DNA of 64,000 nt from Streptomyces sp. Je 1-79. GTDB taxonomy: Bacteria > Actinomycetota > Actinomycetes > Streptomycetales > Streptomycetaceae. Positions 16,944-25,072 of the stretch are shown here, piece by piece. A program made the position numbers and the translations under genes. The stretch is from NCBI RefSeq assembly GCF_025195125.1, contig NZ_JAMGSL010000012.1, positions 1 through 64,000 of the forward strand, read 5' to 3'. Under the pieces are notes generated by a model. It saw only the letters and a list, made by a program, of their open reading frames with translations. It was not told the origin of the DNA and ran no database searches. Within the stretch, counting starts at the first letter, position 1. Each line of letters opens with the position of its first letter.

Positions 16944-18221
16944 TCAGGCCTGCCGGCTGCGGTACTGCTCGGTCAGCCGCTCCAGGGAGGGCACCACGTC
17001 GGCGGGGCTCGGGGCGGCGAGCATGTCCGCGTAGACGCGGTCGGCGCCGTCGCGGAAGGACGGGTCGTCGAGGAGCCGCGCGAGGCCCTTCTTCATGTCG
17101 GCGAGCGAGAAGCCCTGGCTGTCGACGGCGATGCCGGCGCCCCGACGCTCGATGTACTCGGCGGTGGCCAGGGCGTCGCCGCCCTCCTCCATCGCGATCA
17201 GCTGCGGCACCTTGGCGGTGGCCGCGGCGACGAAGGTGCCGTAGCCGCCGTGGTGGATGATGGCCGAGCAGGTCGGCAGGAGCTGGGTGAGCGGCACGTA
17301 GTCGACGATGCGTACGTTGTCGGGCACCGTGCCCAGCTTCGCGACCTGCTCGTCGGCGAGCGTGGCGACGAGCTCCAGGTCCATGTCGGCGACCATGTCG
17401 AGCAGCCCGGAGATCGGGACGTCGATCTCCTGGAACAGCCGGTGCGTGGTCAGCCCGAGCGAGAGGGCGACCCGCGGGCGGGCCGGAGGCTCGCGCAGCC
17501 AGTCGGGCAGCGCGGCGCCGCCGTTGTACGGAAGCCAGCGGACCGGGACGGTCACGGTCTCGGTCTCCAGACGCATCAGCTCCGGGATCGGGTCGATGGT
17601 CCAGTGGCCGAGAAGCATCTCCTCGTCGAACTCGTAGCCGAAGCGGTCCAGCATCGGCTTCATCGCCTGCACCAGCGGGTCCTCGGTCACGCCGGCCTCG
17701 CCTTCGCGCAGCCGGGCGACCAGGCGGTCGCGGATCCAGGCGAAGTAGTCCTGGCCCCACAGGAGCCGGGCGGAGGCCGCGCCACAGGCGCGGGCCGCGA
17801 TCGGGGCGGGCAGGCAGGCCGGGTCCCAGATGATCAGGTCCGGCTTCCAGCTCTTCGCGAAGGCGACCAGCTCGTCCGCCATGGACTGCTGTCCGGCGTT
17901 GAGCGGGTCACCGGCGTAGTACCGGGCGAAGGCGCCCAGGGTGTAGTGCCGGACGGCACCCCACAGCCGGTCCTTCGGCGACTCGAAGCCGAGGGCCCGG
18001 GTGAGGCTCTCCAGCGCGCCGGGGTTGACCACCTGCGGCGAGACGAAGTCGGGCTCCTCACCGGTCGACACGGCCGTCAGGCCCGCCGCGGTGATGTACT
18101 GGCCCATGTGGGCGTTGCTGGCGACGCGCACCTCGTGGCCCGCGTTCTGCAGCGCCCAGGCCAGCGGAATGCTCGGGTAGAGGTGGGACGCCAGGGGCAT
18201 CACCGCGATCAGAACACGCAT
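16944..18221 (-). CDS. Glycosyltransferase, GT1 / macrolide-type (EryCIII-like)
   Basis: A 425-residue GT-B fold glycosyltransferase of the family that moves TDP-deoxysugars onto polyketide aglycones. The N-terminus 'MRVLIAVMPLASHLYPSIPLAWAL' segment binds the acceptor side. The nucleotide-sugar motif is 'CSAIIHHGGYGTFVAAATAKVP' near residues 335-356, followed by 'EEGGDALATAEYIERRGAG'. Many members need a P450-like helper protein (DesVIII/EryCII type), and none is seen in this window. The start is the ATG at 18221, with GGGAGA nine bases upstream. It probably transfers the aminosugar made by the neighbouring genes; the acceptor is unknown. Confidence 0.9.
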   Translation of the reverse strand: MRVLIAVMPLASHLYPSIPLAWALQNAGHEVRVASNAHMGQYITAAGLTAVSTGEEPDFVSPQVVNPGALESLTRALGFESPKDRLWGAVRHYTLGAFARYYAGDPLNAGQQSMADELVAFAKSWKPDLIIWDPACLPAPIAARACGAASARLLWGQDYFAWIRDRLVARLREGEAGVTEDPLVQAMKPMLDRFGYEFDEEMLLGHWTIDPIPELMRLETETVTVPVRWLPYNGGAALPDWLREPPARPRVALSLGLTTHRLFQEIDVPISGLLDMVADMDLELVATLADEQVAKLGTVPDNVRIVDYVPLTQLLPTCSAIIHHGGYGTFVAAATAKVPQLIAMEEGGDALATAEYIERRGAGIAVDSQGFSLADMKKGLARLLDDPSFRDGADRVYADMLAAPSPADVVPSLERLTEQYRSRQA

Positions 18222-18299
18222 CTTGGTAGTTCTCCCTTTCAAGGGGTCCTGGTGGTCGGGTGGACCGGACTGCCGGGGTGGGGTCGGCCTGCGGATCGG

Positions 18300-19535
18300 T
18301 CAGCCGGCGGCGGGCGACACGGTCGCCGACGTCGACTCCTTGGCCAGGAGCACGGCCTCGTCCCAGCTCGCCCGCGACCGGACCAGCCGGCGGAGCGCGG
18401 GGGCGGACGTCTTGCGGTTGACCGTCAGCGCGCCCGTCAGCCGGGTGCCCGTGCGGTAGAGGGCGACGAAGTCCCGCGCCTCCGTGCTGCCGAACACCTC
18501 GACCTCGTCGGCCTCCGGCACGCCCATGAACTGCAGCCGGTTGCCGTACCAGTCGGACCAGAAGTACGGGACGTGTCCGAAGGGTTCGGCGTGCGCGGGG
18601 TCCACCGCGTTGCGGCCGGCCGCCCAGCCCTGCTCCGAGGCGGAGAGCCAGTGCTCGCACCGCATGTCGCGGCCGAAGAGGGGGTTGGTCCAGCGGGCGA
18701 CGTCGCCGGCGGCGTACACCCCGGGCACTCCGGTGGCGAGCGTCGGGTCGCAGACCACGCCGTCCCGCACGCTCACACCCGAGCCGTCCAGCCAGTCGGT
18801 GGCGGGAGTGCCGCCGATGCCCGTCACGACGAGGTCGGCCTCCAGGGCGGAGCCGTCCGAGAGCAGGACGCGCTCCACCCGGCCGTCGCCGGCCAGGCCC
18901 GTCACGGTGACACCGGTACGCAGAGCGGCGCCGCCGGCCTCGTGCAGCTGAGCGGCGACGCCCCCCATCTCGGGGCCGAGCGCGTCGGCCATGGGAACGG
19001 GGAGCGCGTCGACGAGGGTGACGTCGAGGCCCATGGCCCGCGCCACCGATGCCGCCTCCGCGCCGATGAATCCGGCGCCGACGACCACGACCCGGCCGCC
19101 CTCGCGGAGCGCGCCCCGCAGGGCCGCCGCGTCCTCGGCGGTACGGAGCGTGTGCACGCCCTTGAGCGCCTCGCTCCCGGGGATGCGGCGGGTCCGCAGC
19201 CCCGTGGCGATGACCAGGCTGTCGTAGCCGACGGTCGCACCGCCGACCGAGACCTCGCGGGCCGCGGTGTCGAGTCCGTCCGCCGGGGCGCCGAGCACGA
19301 GCTCGACGCCCAGCTCCTTGCGCAGCTCCTCCTCCTGCCGGTAGACGAGCGCCGGCATCGGCAGTTCGAAGTCCAGGGCGAGGAACATCTTGGAGAGGAT
19401 CGGGCGGTAGTACGGGACGTGCTGTTCCGCGCCGATGAGCGTGATGGTGCCGTCGAAGCCGGCGTGGCGGGCGGACTCCGCCGCGCGCAGACCGGCGAGG
19501 GACGCCCCGACGACGACGAGCCGGCGGTCAGCCAT
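18300..19535 (-). CDS. Ferredoxin reductase (FAD, NAD(P)H-dependent)
   Basis: A 411-residue FAD protein of the putidaredoxin/rhodocoxin reductase family. It has two dinucleotide folds, 'VVVGASLAGLRAAE' at the N-terminus and 'VVVGAGFIGAEAAS' near residue 150. The second FAD contact is 'GVYAAGDVARWTN', followed by 'RCEHWLSASEQG'. It moves electrons from NAD(P)H to a ferredoxin. Its ATG at 19535 lies inside the end of the ferredoxin gene, so the two are translationally coupled. Likely clients are a P450 outside the window, the E1-type 3-dehydratase, or both. Confidence 0.9.
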   Translation of the reverse strand: MADRRLVVVGASLAGLRAAESARHAGFDGTITLIGAEQHVPYYRPILSKMFLALDFELPMPALVYRQEEELRKELGVELVLGAPADGLDTAAREVSVGGATVGYDSLVIATGLRTRRIPGSEALKGVHTLRTAEDAAALRGALREGGRVVVVGAGFIGAEAASVARAMGLDVTLVDALPVPMADALGPEMGGVAAQLHEAGGAALRTGVTVTGLAGDGRVERVLLSDGSALEADLVVTGIGGTPATDWLDGSGVSVRDGVVCDPTLATGVPGVYAAGDVARWTNPLFGRDMRCEHWLSASEQGWAAGRNAVDPAHAEPFGHVPYFWSDWYGNRLQFMGVPEADEVEVFGSTEARDFVALYRTGTRLTGALTVNRKTSAPALRRLVRSRASWDEAVLLAKESTSATVSPAAG

Positions 19536-19746
19536 CGATGCCTCCGGTGAGCTTGAGAACGCCGACGGGGCAGAGCCGGGCCGCGTGTACCGCGGGCTCC
19601 CGCTGGTCGGCGGGGAGGGCCGCCTCCACGTCGTACAGCGTGGTCATGTCCCCCTTGCCGTCGAGGCGGAAGAGCTCCGGCGCCGCCTCCTCGCACATGC
19701 CGTGGCCCTCGCAACGGCGTTGATCGACAGTGAGCTTCAACTTCAC
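19528..19746 (-). CDS. [3Fe-4S]-type ferredoxin
   Basis: A 72-residue ferredoxin. The motif 'RRCEGHGMC' shows CxxHxxC, where His replaces the second cluster Cys, and 'ARLCPVGVL' supplies the last Cys. This pattern indicates a [3Fe-4S] cluster of the kind that serves bacterial cytochromes P450. The start is uncertain: two adjacent GTG codons (19749, 19746) and a TTG at 19740 all lie close to a GAGGAG ribosome site, and the TTG has the best spacing. It overlaps the reductase gene by eight bases. It is the first gene of the downstream minus-strand run, because a terminator-like hairpin separates it from rmlA. Confidence 0.88.
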   Translation of the reverse strand: MKLKLTVDQRRCEGHGMCEEAAPELFRLDGKGDMTTLYDVEAALPADQREPAVHAARLCPVGVLKLTGGIDG

Positions 19747-19885
19747 CACTCCTCGGCAGGTGGCCGACCGGATGCTGACGGAATTACGGAACGACGCGGG
19801 ACGACCGTGAAAACGGCGTGGGGCGACGCGGAAAGGAAAGGGAAAGGGGCGCGATATCGGCACGGAATGGGCTCGTGAACGCGCA

Positions 19886-19923
19886 TGAAAAAGGCCGCAC
19901 TCGCCGTGAAAGGCGAGTCGGCC
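19886..19923 (-). terminator. Factor-independent terminator downstream of rmlA
   Basis: On the minus strand the arms at 19912-19923 and 19893-19905 form a GC-rich stem of 12 pairs with a one-base bulge and a six-base loop, followed at once by TTTTTC. It lies about 155 bases beyond the rmlA stop. It should end rmlA transcripts, implying a separate promoter for the ferredoxin-led run in 19750-19885. Confidence 0.75.
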
Positions 19924-20078
19924 GAGAATGAGGAAGGCCGCCCGATTCCGGGCAGCGCGAATCCCCTTGGATAGCGTGACACACTCACGACGACACGTCA
20001 ACAGACCTTTTCCCGGAGCCATTCGGCCTGGAAATCGGCGTGGCGATCGGCCCGGATACGGTCAGTGGGAGGCGGCGG

Positions 20079-20951
20079 TCAGTGGGAGGCGGCGACGTCC
20101 ATCACGTATCGCCCGTACGAGGATTTGGCGAGCTTGAGCCCGAGACGGTGGCAGCTCTCCCGGTCGATGAAGCCCTGCCGCCACGCGATCTCCTCCACGC
20201 AGGCGATACGGACCCCCTGGCGGTGCTCCAGGATCTGCACGTACTGCGACGCCTCGGTCAGCGAGTCGTGCGTCCCGGTGTCCAGCCAGGCGAAACCCCG
20301 TCCCAGGGAGATGAGTTCGGCCTTGCCGCGCTCCAGGTACCGGTTGTTGACGTCGGTGATCTCCAGCTCGCCGCGCGGGGAGGGACGGAGGTTCTTGGCG
20401 ATGTCGATGACCTCGTTGTCGTACATGTAGAGACCGGTGATCGCGAGATTGGAGCGCGGCTTGTCCGGCTTCTCCTCGATCGAAAGGAGCTTTCCGGAAT
20501 CATCGACCTCGCCGACTCCGTAACGGTGCGGGTCGCTGACCGGATATCCGAACAGCACGGCCCCGTCGGTGTGTTCCTGCGCCCGCTTCTCCAGGAGTGC
20601 GCCGAATCCGGGTCCGTGGAAGATGTTGTCGCCGAGGATGAGCGCCACGGAATCGTCGCCGACATGGTCCGCGCCGATGACGAAGGCGTCCGCGAGTCCC
20701 CTCGGTTCATCCTGTTCCTGGTAGGTGAGCCGCAGCCCGAGCGCCGATCCGTCGCCGAGCAGACGCCGGAATCCGGGAAGGTCCTCCGGTGAGGAGATGA
20801 CCAGGATGTCGGTGATCCCCGCCAGCATCAGGACCGAGAGCGGGTAGTAGATCATGGGCTTGTCGTAGACGGGCAGGAGCTGCTTGGAGACGCCGAGGGT
20901 GATGGGATGCAGGCGCGTGCCACTGCCTCCGGCCAGGATGATGCCTTTCAC
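20079..20951 (-). CDS. rmlA: Glucose-1-phosphate thymidylyltransferase
   Basis: A 290-residue nucleotidyltransferase making TDP-glucose from glucose-1-phosphate and dTTP, the first step of the deoxysugar route. The signature 'GIILAGGSGTRLHPITLGVSKQLLPVYDKPM' is split across residues 3-33, with 'LGDNIFHGPGF' near 107 and 'EEKPDKPRSNLAITGLYMYD' near 160. The GTG start at 20951 is preceded by GGAGGTACAG. It is divergent from the receptor-like TetR gene at 21398; the 446-base gap holds an ARE-like palindrome. It has its own terminator and so appears to be a separate transcript from the rest of the sugar genes. Confidence 0.95.
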   Translation of the reverse strand: MKGIILAGGSGTRLHPITLGVSKQLLPVYDKPMIYYPLSVLMLAGITDILVISSPEDLPGFRRLLGDGSALGLRLTYQEQDEPRGLADAFVIGADHVGDDSVALILGDNIFHGPGFGALLEKRAQEHTDGAVLFGYPVSDPHRYGVGEVDDSGKLLSIEEKPDKPRSNLAITGLYMYDNEVIDIAKNLRPSPRGELEITDVNNRYLERGKAELISLGRGFAWLDTGTHDSLTEASQYVQILEHRQGVRIACVEEIAWRQGFIDRESCHRLGLKLAKSSYGRYVMDVAASH

Positions 20952-21257
20952 CTGTACCTCCAGGAGGATGCCGAGGTGGTGCCCCGGACGTCAGGGGCAC
21001 GGGGAAGCCCGGCGCTGTCGGCCACCCGAGGGGCCGGCGCCGGGCCGGGGATGCAGAGGAGTCGAGGGGTACGGAACCGGACTTCGCGCGGACGGCTCCA
21101 TGGCCTCTCCCGCGTCACGGCCACTGCCCGCCGACGGTCGGGCTGTCGCCGCCGAATCCGGGCAGGGGGTACCCGCGAAGAGTGTGACACGAACACGCGT
21201 CGCAAATCAACGACCCACGTTCGAGAGGAAGTTCGAGATCACGACGGTGTAGCGCTA

Positions 21258-21287
21258 TTGACAAACCGATCGACCGGTTTTTAATCT
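21258..21287 (+). promoter_or_regulatory. ARE-like operator inside a promoter (ARE-1)
   Basis: The palindrome at 21261-21282 (arms AAACCG and CGGTTT, followed by a T-run) matches the butyrolactone autoregulatory element pattern. It starts within a consensus -35 hexamer TTGACA (21258-21263) and runs to a -10-like TAATCT (21282-21287) at 18-base spacing. A bound receptor would block this promoter, which points toward the TetR gene at 21398. The rest of the 446-base gap between rmlA and that gene shows no gene. Confidence 0.75.
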
Positions 21288-21397
21288 TGCTTCGCAAGCA
21301 GTCGGTGACCATGACGCTGCGACCACGTGTCCGTTCCGTACCTCGCGGGCGTCCAGGGCGGGGGCTCGCCGGTCCATTCCTAGGCAAAAGGGCGGCT

Positions 21398-22012
21398 ATG
21401 GGAAGGCACGAACGATCAGTGCGCACGATAGAGCTCCTCCTCACGTCTGCCGCCGAGCAGTTCGCCGAGCACGGGTTCGCCAAGGCCAGCCTGGCCGACA
21501 TCAGCAAGGCGGCCGGAGTCACCAAGGGCGCGCTCTTCTTCCACTTCCCCACGAAGGCCGAACTGGCCGACGCCGTCCAACTGCGGGGCATGGAACCGCT
21601 GGAGCAGGCGGTATCCCAGCGCCGCGCGTCCGAGACCTCCCGCCTCCAGGTGATCGTCGACATGACGCACGCGCTCCACCGGCTGCTGCGCGAGGACGTG
21701 TTCCTGCGGGCCGGCGTCCGCATCACCCGGGAGCGCCCGGACAGCGATCGCGACGCGGGCAGCCGCAACGTCTATCTGATCTGGTTCGCCCACCTGTGGC
21801 AGCTGGTGGACGAGGCCCGCAAGTGCGGCGAGCTCCCCGCCGGACGCTCGCTGTCGATCCGCACCGTCGTCGCCGCCGCGGTGTGCGGCGTCGAGACGCT
21901 CGTCTGGACGGGCACCGCCCAGCCGGACGTCGAGGAGTGGCTCAGCCACCTGTGGAAGCTGACCGAGGCGGGCGCGGCCGGGCAGATCAGGACCACCGCC
22001 CGGCCGCTGTGA
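21398..22012 (+). CDS. TetR-family butyrolactone-receptor-like regulator
   Basis: A 204-residue TetR-family protein resembling gamma-butyrolactone receptors and pseudo-receptors (ArpA/CprB/ScbR2 type). The DNA-binding segment runs over 'FAKASLADISKAAGVTKGALFFHF', read in parts from about residue 28 to 51. The ligand domain contains 'FLRAGVRITRERPDSD' and 'VAAAVCGVETLVWTG', close to the family's usual positions. The ATG at 21398 is used, with a weak AAAAGGG upstream; the longer reading from 21287 would begin inside the promoter. It converges on the second receptor gene with seven bases between stops. ARE-1 lies in its promoter. Confidence 0.85.
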   Translation: MGRHERSVRTIELLLTSAAEQFAEHGFAKASLADISKAAGVTKGALFFHFPTKAELADAVQLRGMEPLEQAVSQRRASETSRLQVIVDMTHALHRLLREDVFLRAGVRITRERPDSDRDAGSRNVYLIWFAHLWQLVDEARKCGELPAGRSLSIRTVVAAAVCGVETLVWTGTAQPDVEEWLSHLWKLTEAGAAGQIRTTARPL

Positions 22013-22019
22013 CCCGGGC

Positions 22020-22667
22020 TCAGTCGGCGATCGCGGCGAATCCGGCCCGCAGCTCCTCGGAGCCCTCCGGATCGAACCTGTGCAGCCTGCGCGCCGGGAC
22101 GATCGTCGGCAGGAGGAGCCTCCAGAGGTCGGCGAGCCGGTCATGGAGGTCCGCCCGCCCGGTGCGTACGTGCGAGGTGATCTGGATACCGGTGAAGGCG
22201 CCGACGACGTAGACCGCCACATCGGCGACGTTGACCTCGGGCCTCACATCGCCCCGCCCCTGGGCGAACGCCAGGGCCTCGCGCAGCTGCTCGCTCCACT
22301 CGTTGTAGGCGGCGGGGTCCGCGTCACCGAGCAGACCGCGCTCCAGGATCAGCCGGACGCCGGCCCGCACCCGCACGTTGACCCGCAGCTCCTCGGCCAG
22401 CTGGTGCGAGCGGTCGATGAGGCTCTGCACGCCGAGCACGGTGGTCGACGGCGGGTTCACCGCGAGGAACTGCTCCTCGACGAGCGCCTCCGCGAGGGAT
22501 TCCTTGGACTGGAAGTGAAAATACAGGGCCCCCTTGGTGACCCCGGCGTGGCGCACGATGTCCGTCAGGCTCGTGCTCCCGAAACCCGCGCTGTCGAACG
22601 CGGTCGCCGCACCGTCGAGAATCGCCTGCCGCGTCGCCTCGGCTCGCTCCTGTCGGACCCTCACCAT
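22020..22667 (-). CDS. TetR-family gamma-butyrolactone receptor-like repressor
   Basis: A 215-residue ArpA/ScbR-type regulator. The helix-turn-helix is 'STSLTDIVRHAGVTKGALYFHF', read in parts at about residues 27-48. The ligand domain holds 'RVRAGVRLILERG' and 'VAVYVVGAFTGIQITSHV', segments typical of true butyrolactone receptors. The start ATG at 22667 is preceded by AGGAGAGG; a longer reading to 22766 would run into the ARE at 22751 and was rejected. It is divergent from the afsA-like gene with an ARE between, the classic scbR-scbA layout. I infer it represses itself, the synthase gene and perhaps the other ARE promoters. Confidence 0.88.
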   Translation of the reverse strand: MVRVRQERAEATRQAILDGAATAFDSAGFGSTSLTDIVRHAGVTKGALYFHFQSKESLAEALVEEQFLAVNPPSTTVLGVQSLIDRSHQLAEELRVNVRVRAGVRLILERGLLGDADPAAYNEWSEQLREALAFAQGRGDVRPEVNVADVAVYVVGAFTGIQITSHVRTGRADLHDRLADLWRLLLPTIVPARRLHRFDPEGSEELRAGFAAIAD

Positions 22668-22750
22668 CACCGATCCCTCTCCTGCCGGGGGCGGCTCCAC
22701 CCCTGTACGCGCTTTCTCCGAGGCACTGTACGCCCCGAAACTCAGGGCTG

Positions 22751-22773
22751 AAAAAAAACCAGTCACCTAGTAT
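22751..22773. promoter_or_regulatory. ARE-like operator between receptor and afsA-like genes (ARE-2)
   Basis: On the minus strand this reads ATAC..GGTGACTGGTTTTTTTT, the asymmetric T-rich half and the partly palindromic core of butyrolactone autoregulatory elements. It lies 84 bases upstream of the receptor start (22667) and about 100 bases upstream of the afsA-like start (22872). This is the expected spot for coupled control of both. The match is less symmetric than AREs 1, 3 and 4. Confidence 0.65.
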
Positions 22774-22871
22774 GCTCCGCCGTGGCACCACGGTGGATGC
22801 GGGCTCGGCCCACCCGATGTCCCGCCCCTCCGCCTTCATCGGTAGGCATGGCTCAACGAGGGGGACTGAGC

Positions 22872-23822
22872 ATGACTGCACTTCGCCATGCGGAAAAATC
22901 GGGGCTCGCCGGCCAGGATGGCAGCCCGGAGCTCTTCCAACAAACTGTTCCTCGCACTCTCGTCCACCGCTCAGCGGTGTCCGAAGTGCTGGTGACAGGT
23001 GTCAGATACGGCATCGACGCTCTCCATCAGGTCTGCGCGCAATGGCCGAGGGGGCACAGCTACTACGGTCCGGTCTCGGGCCGCTGGCACGATCCCATGA
23101 TCTTCGCCGAGACGATCCGTCAGGCGTGCATGCTCCTCGGCCACCAGAGCCTGGGCATACCCATGGGGCACAACTTCCTGACCACCACTCACTCGTTCGC
23201 GGTCACCGCCGAGGGCGCGCGCCTGTCCGACCACCCGGCCGACGTGCTCCTGGAGGTGGCGTTGCACGACATCGTGCGGCGAGGAAGGAACGTCTCCTCG
23301 TTCGCGTGCTCGATCAAGGCGCACCGCGACGGAGAGCCCATCGGCGTCGGCGGCTCGGCCGGGAGCTGTGTGCCCCCGGCGGTCTACCGGCGGCTCCGTG
23401 GCGAACGCCTGGGCGCCGCACCCTGCCGGGACATCCCCCCGCCGGTCGCACCGGAACTGGTCGGCAGGCGGAACGCGTCCGACGTCGTCCTCAGCCGGGT
23501 CGACGGCGAGGTCTGCCGGCTGCGCTTCGACACCTCGCATCCGATCCTCTTCGACCACCCCGTGGACCACGTCCCCGGAATGGTCGTCATGGAGGCGGCG
23601 CGCCAGGCGGCGATCCTCACCACCGGGCTGCCGGCCGGCCTGCTCCTGGCCTGCTCGGCGCACTTCCGAAGATACGTCGAATTCGACTCCCCCTGCCTCG
23701 TCGTCCCCTCCGCTCCCGAGGAGACGGCACCGGGCACCTACGACCTGTCCGTCGAGTTCCACCAGGACGGAAGCCTCGTCGGCTCCTGCCGGGTGACCTT
23801 GTTCGACGGATCGCCACGGTGA
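22872..23822 (+). CDS. AfsA-family butyrolactone synthase
   Basis: A 316-residue AfsA/ScbA/JadW1-type protein, which condenses a beta-ketoacyl-ACP with dihydroxyacetone phosphate to begin signal synthesis. The two A-factor repeats are visible. The first includes 'VHRSAVSEVLVTG', 'HSYYGP' and 'FAETIRQACMLLGHQSLGIPMG' (read in parts). The second includes 'NASDVVLSR', 'HPILFDHPVDHVPGMVVMEAARQAA' (in parts) and 'FRRYVEFDSPCLV'. The start is ATG 22872, with a GAGGGGG ribosome site; longer readings to 22782 lack one. Its stop overlaps the GTG start of the next gene. The exact signal (A-factor, SCB or VB type, or butenolide) cannot be told. Confidence 0.92.
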   Translation: MTALRHAEKSGLAGQDGSPELFQQTVPRTLVHRSAVSEVLVTGVRYGIDALHQVCAQWPRGHSYYGPVSGRWHDPMIFAETIRQACMLLGHQSLGIPMGHNFLTTTHSFAVTAEGARLSDHPADVLLEVALHDIVRRGRNVSSFACSIKAHRDGEPIGVGGSAGSCVPPAVYRRLRGERLGAAPCRDIPPPVAPELVGRRNASDVVLSRVDGEVCRLRFDTSHPILFDHPVDHVPGMVVMEAARQAAILTTGLPAGLLLACSAHFRRYVEFDSPCLVVPSAPEETAPGTYDLSVEFHQDGSLVGSCRVTLFDGSPR

Positions 23823-24907
23823 ACTACTTGACACGTACACGACACTCCGTCCTCGTGGTGGGCGGATCCGGGTTCATCGGCGGCGCCGTCGTACGGGCGC
23901 TGCTGCGCACCACGACCGACGACGCGCCGGCCCCGACGGCGCCCGGGGCCCCGGCCTTCGGCACCGGGACACGGGGCGCCCCGGGAACCCCGGCCGTCAC
24001 CGTCCTGTGCCGCCGCCCGCCGGAACCACCGGCACGCGACCCCCGTCTGCGGTACGTGACGGGGGACCTCACCGACCCCCGTACGCTCCGGGGCGTCTGC
24101 TCCGGCGCGACCACGGTGGTGCACGCCGCCTCCTACGTGGGCGGTGACGCGGACCGGTGCCGGGAGATCAACCACCTCGGCACCCTGGCCCTGCTGGAGG
24201 AGGCCCGGCGGGCGGGCGTCCGCCGTCTCCTCTACGTCAGCACGGCTGCCGTCTACGGTTCCGGCCCTCATCGCGGCCCGACCGAAGAGGAGACGGTGCC
24301 CGCTCCGCAGTCGGCCGCCAGCGCGTCACGGCTGGCGGCGGAGCACGCCGTGCTCCGGGCCGGGGGCCTCGTCCTGCGGCCTCACCTGGTCTACGGGCCG
24401 GGCGACCGGTGGTTCGTACCCACCCTCGCCCGGCTGCTGCACCTGGTGCCCTGCTGGCCGCGGGAGCCGTCCGCACACAGCTCGGTGGTGCACGTGGACG
24501 ACCTGGCCGCGACGGTCGCGGCGCTCGTCGGCGAGGACACGGAGGGGGAGGGGAGCGGCCTCGGAGAGGGTGCCGGTGGGGGCATCGGAGGGGGTGCCGG
24601 AGGGGGTGTCTTCCATGTGGCACACCCGCGCCCCGAGTCCGCGGCGGACCTGGTCGCCACCACGGCGCTTCGGCTGGGGCTGCCCGCTCCGGACGACGTC
24701 TCCGCGGCGGAGCACCGCCGTCTCACCGCACGGGCCGTGCCCGCGCTCTCCGCGCACCAGTACGACCTGCTGACCCAGGACCACTGGTACGACTCGAGCC
24801 GGATCCTGCGCCGTACCGGCGTGGAACCCGGCCCGGGGTTCGCCGCGCGCTTCCCCGAGTGCGCGGACTGGTACAGGAAGCATCTCGCCGGCGTGCCGAC
24901 GGGCTGA
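23819..24907 (+). CDS. NAD-dependent epimerase/dehydratase family protein, catalytic pair altered
   Basis: A 362-residue protein of the extended SDR / 3-beta-HSD-like family. The NAD site is 'VLVVGGSGFIGGAVV' at about residues 11-25, and 'LLYVSTAAVYGSGPH' follows near 140. The expected YxxxK catalytic motif appears as 'AASASRLAAEHA', so Tyr is replaced by Ala and Lys by Arg. A Gly/Glu-rich low-complexity insert ('GEGAGGGIGGGAGGGVF') lies near residue 250. The GTG start at 23819 overlaps the afsA-like stop as GTGA, so the two proteins are made together. Homologues next to afsA genes are thought to modify the butyrolactone precursor; here the altered residues leave activity in doubt. Confidence 0.8.
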   Translation: MNYLTRTRHSVLVVGGSGFIGGAVVRALLRTTTDDAPAPTAPGAPAFGTGTRGAPGTPAVTVLCRRPPEPPARDPRLRYVTGDLTDPRTLRGVCSGATTVVHAASYVGGDADRCREINHLGTLALLEEARRAGVRRLLYVSTAAVYGSGPHRGPTEEETVPAPQSAASASRLAAEHAVLRAGGLVLRPHLVYGPGDRWFVPTLARLLHLVPCWPREPSAHSSVVHVDDLAATVAALVGEDTEGEGSGLGEGAGGGIGGGAGGGVFHVAHPRPESAADLVATTALRLGLPAPDDVSAAEHRRLTARAVPALSAHQYDLLTQDHWYDSSRILRRTGVEPGPGFAARFPECADWYRKHLAGVPTG

Positions 24908-24974
24908 GCCGGGGGTCTCCGGAGCCGGGTCGGAGCCGGGTCGGCGCCGCGCCGGAGCCGGGCCGATACAGCGA

Positions 24975-25018
24975 GGGTCGCGCCCCGCTTCCGTACGTAA
25001 GGAAGCGGGGCGCGACCC
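24975..25018. terminator. Strong bidirectional hairpin terminator
   Basis: A perfect 18-base inverted repeat (24975-24992 and 25001-25018, loop of eight) lies between the convergent epimerase-like gene (stop 24907) and the response regulator (stop 25073). Stem strength and position argue for a two-way terminator. The remaining bases of this gap show further CCCGTACGGG-type short palindromes but no gene. Confidence 0.8.
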
Positions 25019-25072
25019 CGTACGGGCGGGGGCGGGTCCCGTACGGGCCGGGCGGGGGGATGAAGCCCGTCC

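Noticed and set aside
19747..20022. Longer ferredoxin reading frame
   Set aside because: The extra residues come from the terminator region and have no ferredoxin similarity.
22668..22766. N-terminal extension of the receptor at 22020
   Set aside because: It would start inside the ARE and adds 33 residues unlike any receptor; ATG 22667 has a strong ribosome site.
22772..23818. The long plus-strand frame upstream of the epimerase-like gene, read as one larger protein
   Set aside because: The upstream part overlaps the afsA-like gene in another frame, with Arg/Pro-rich content; the GTG at 23819 is the natural coupled start.
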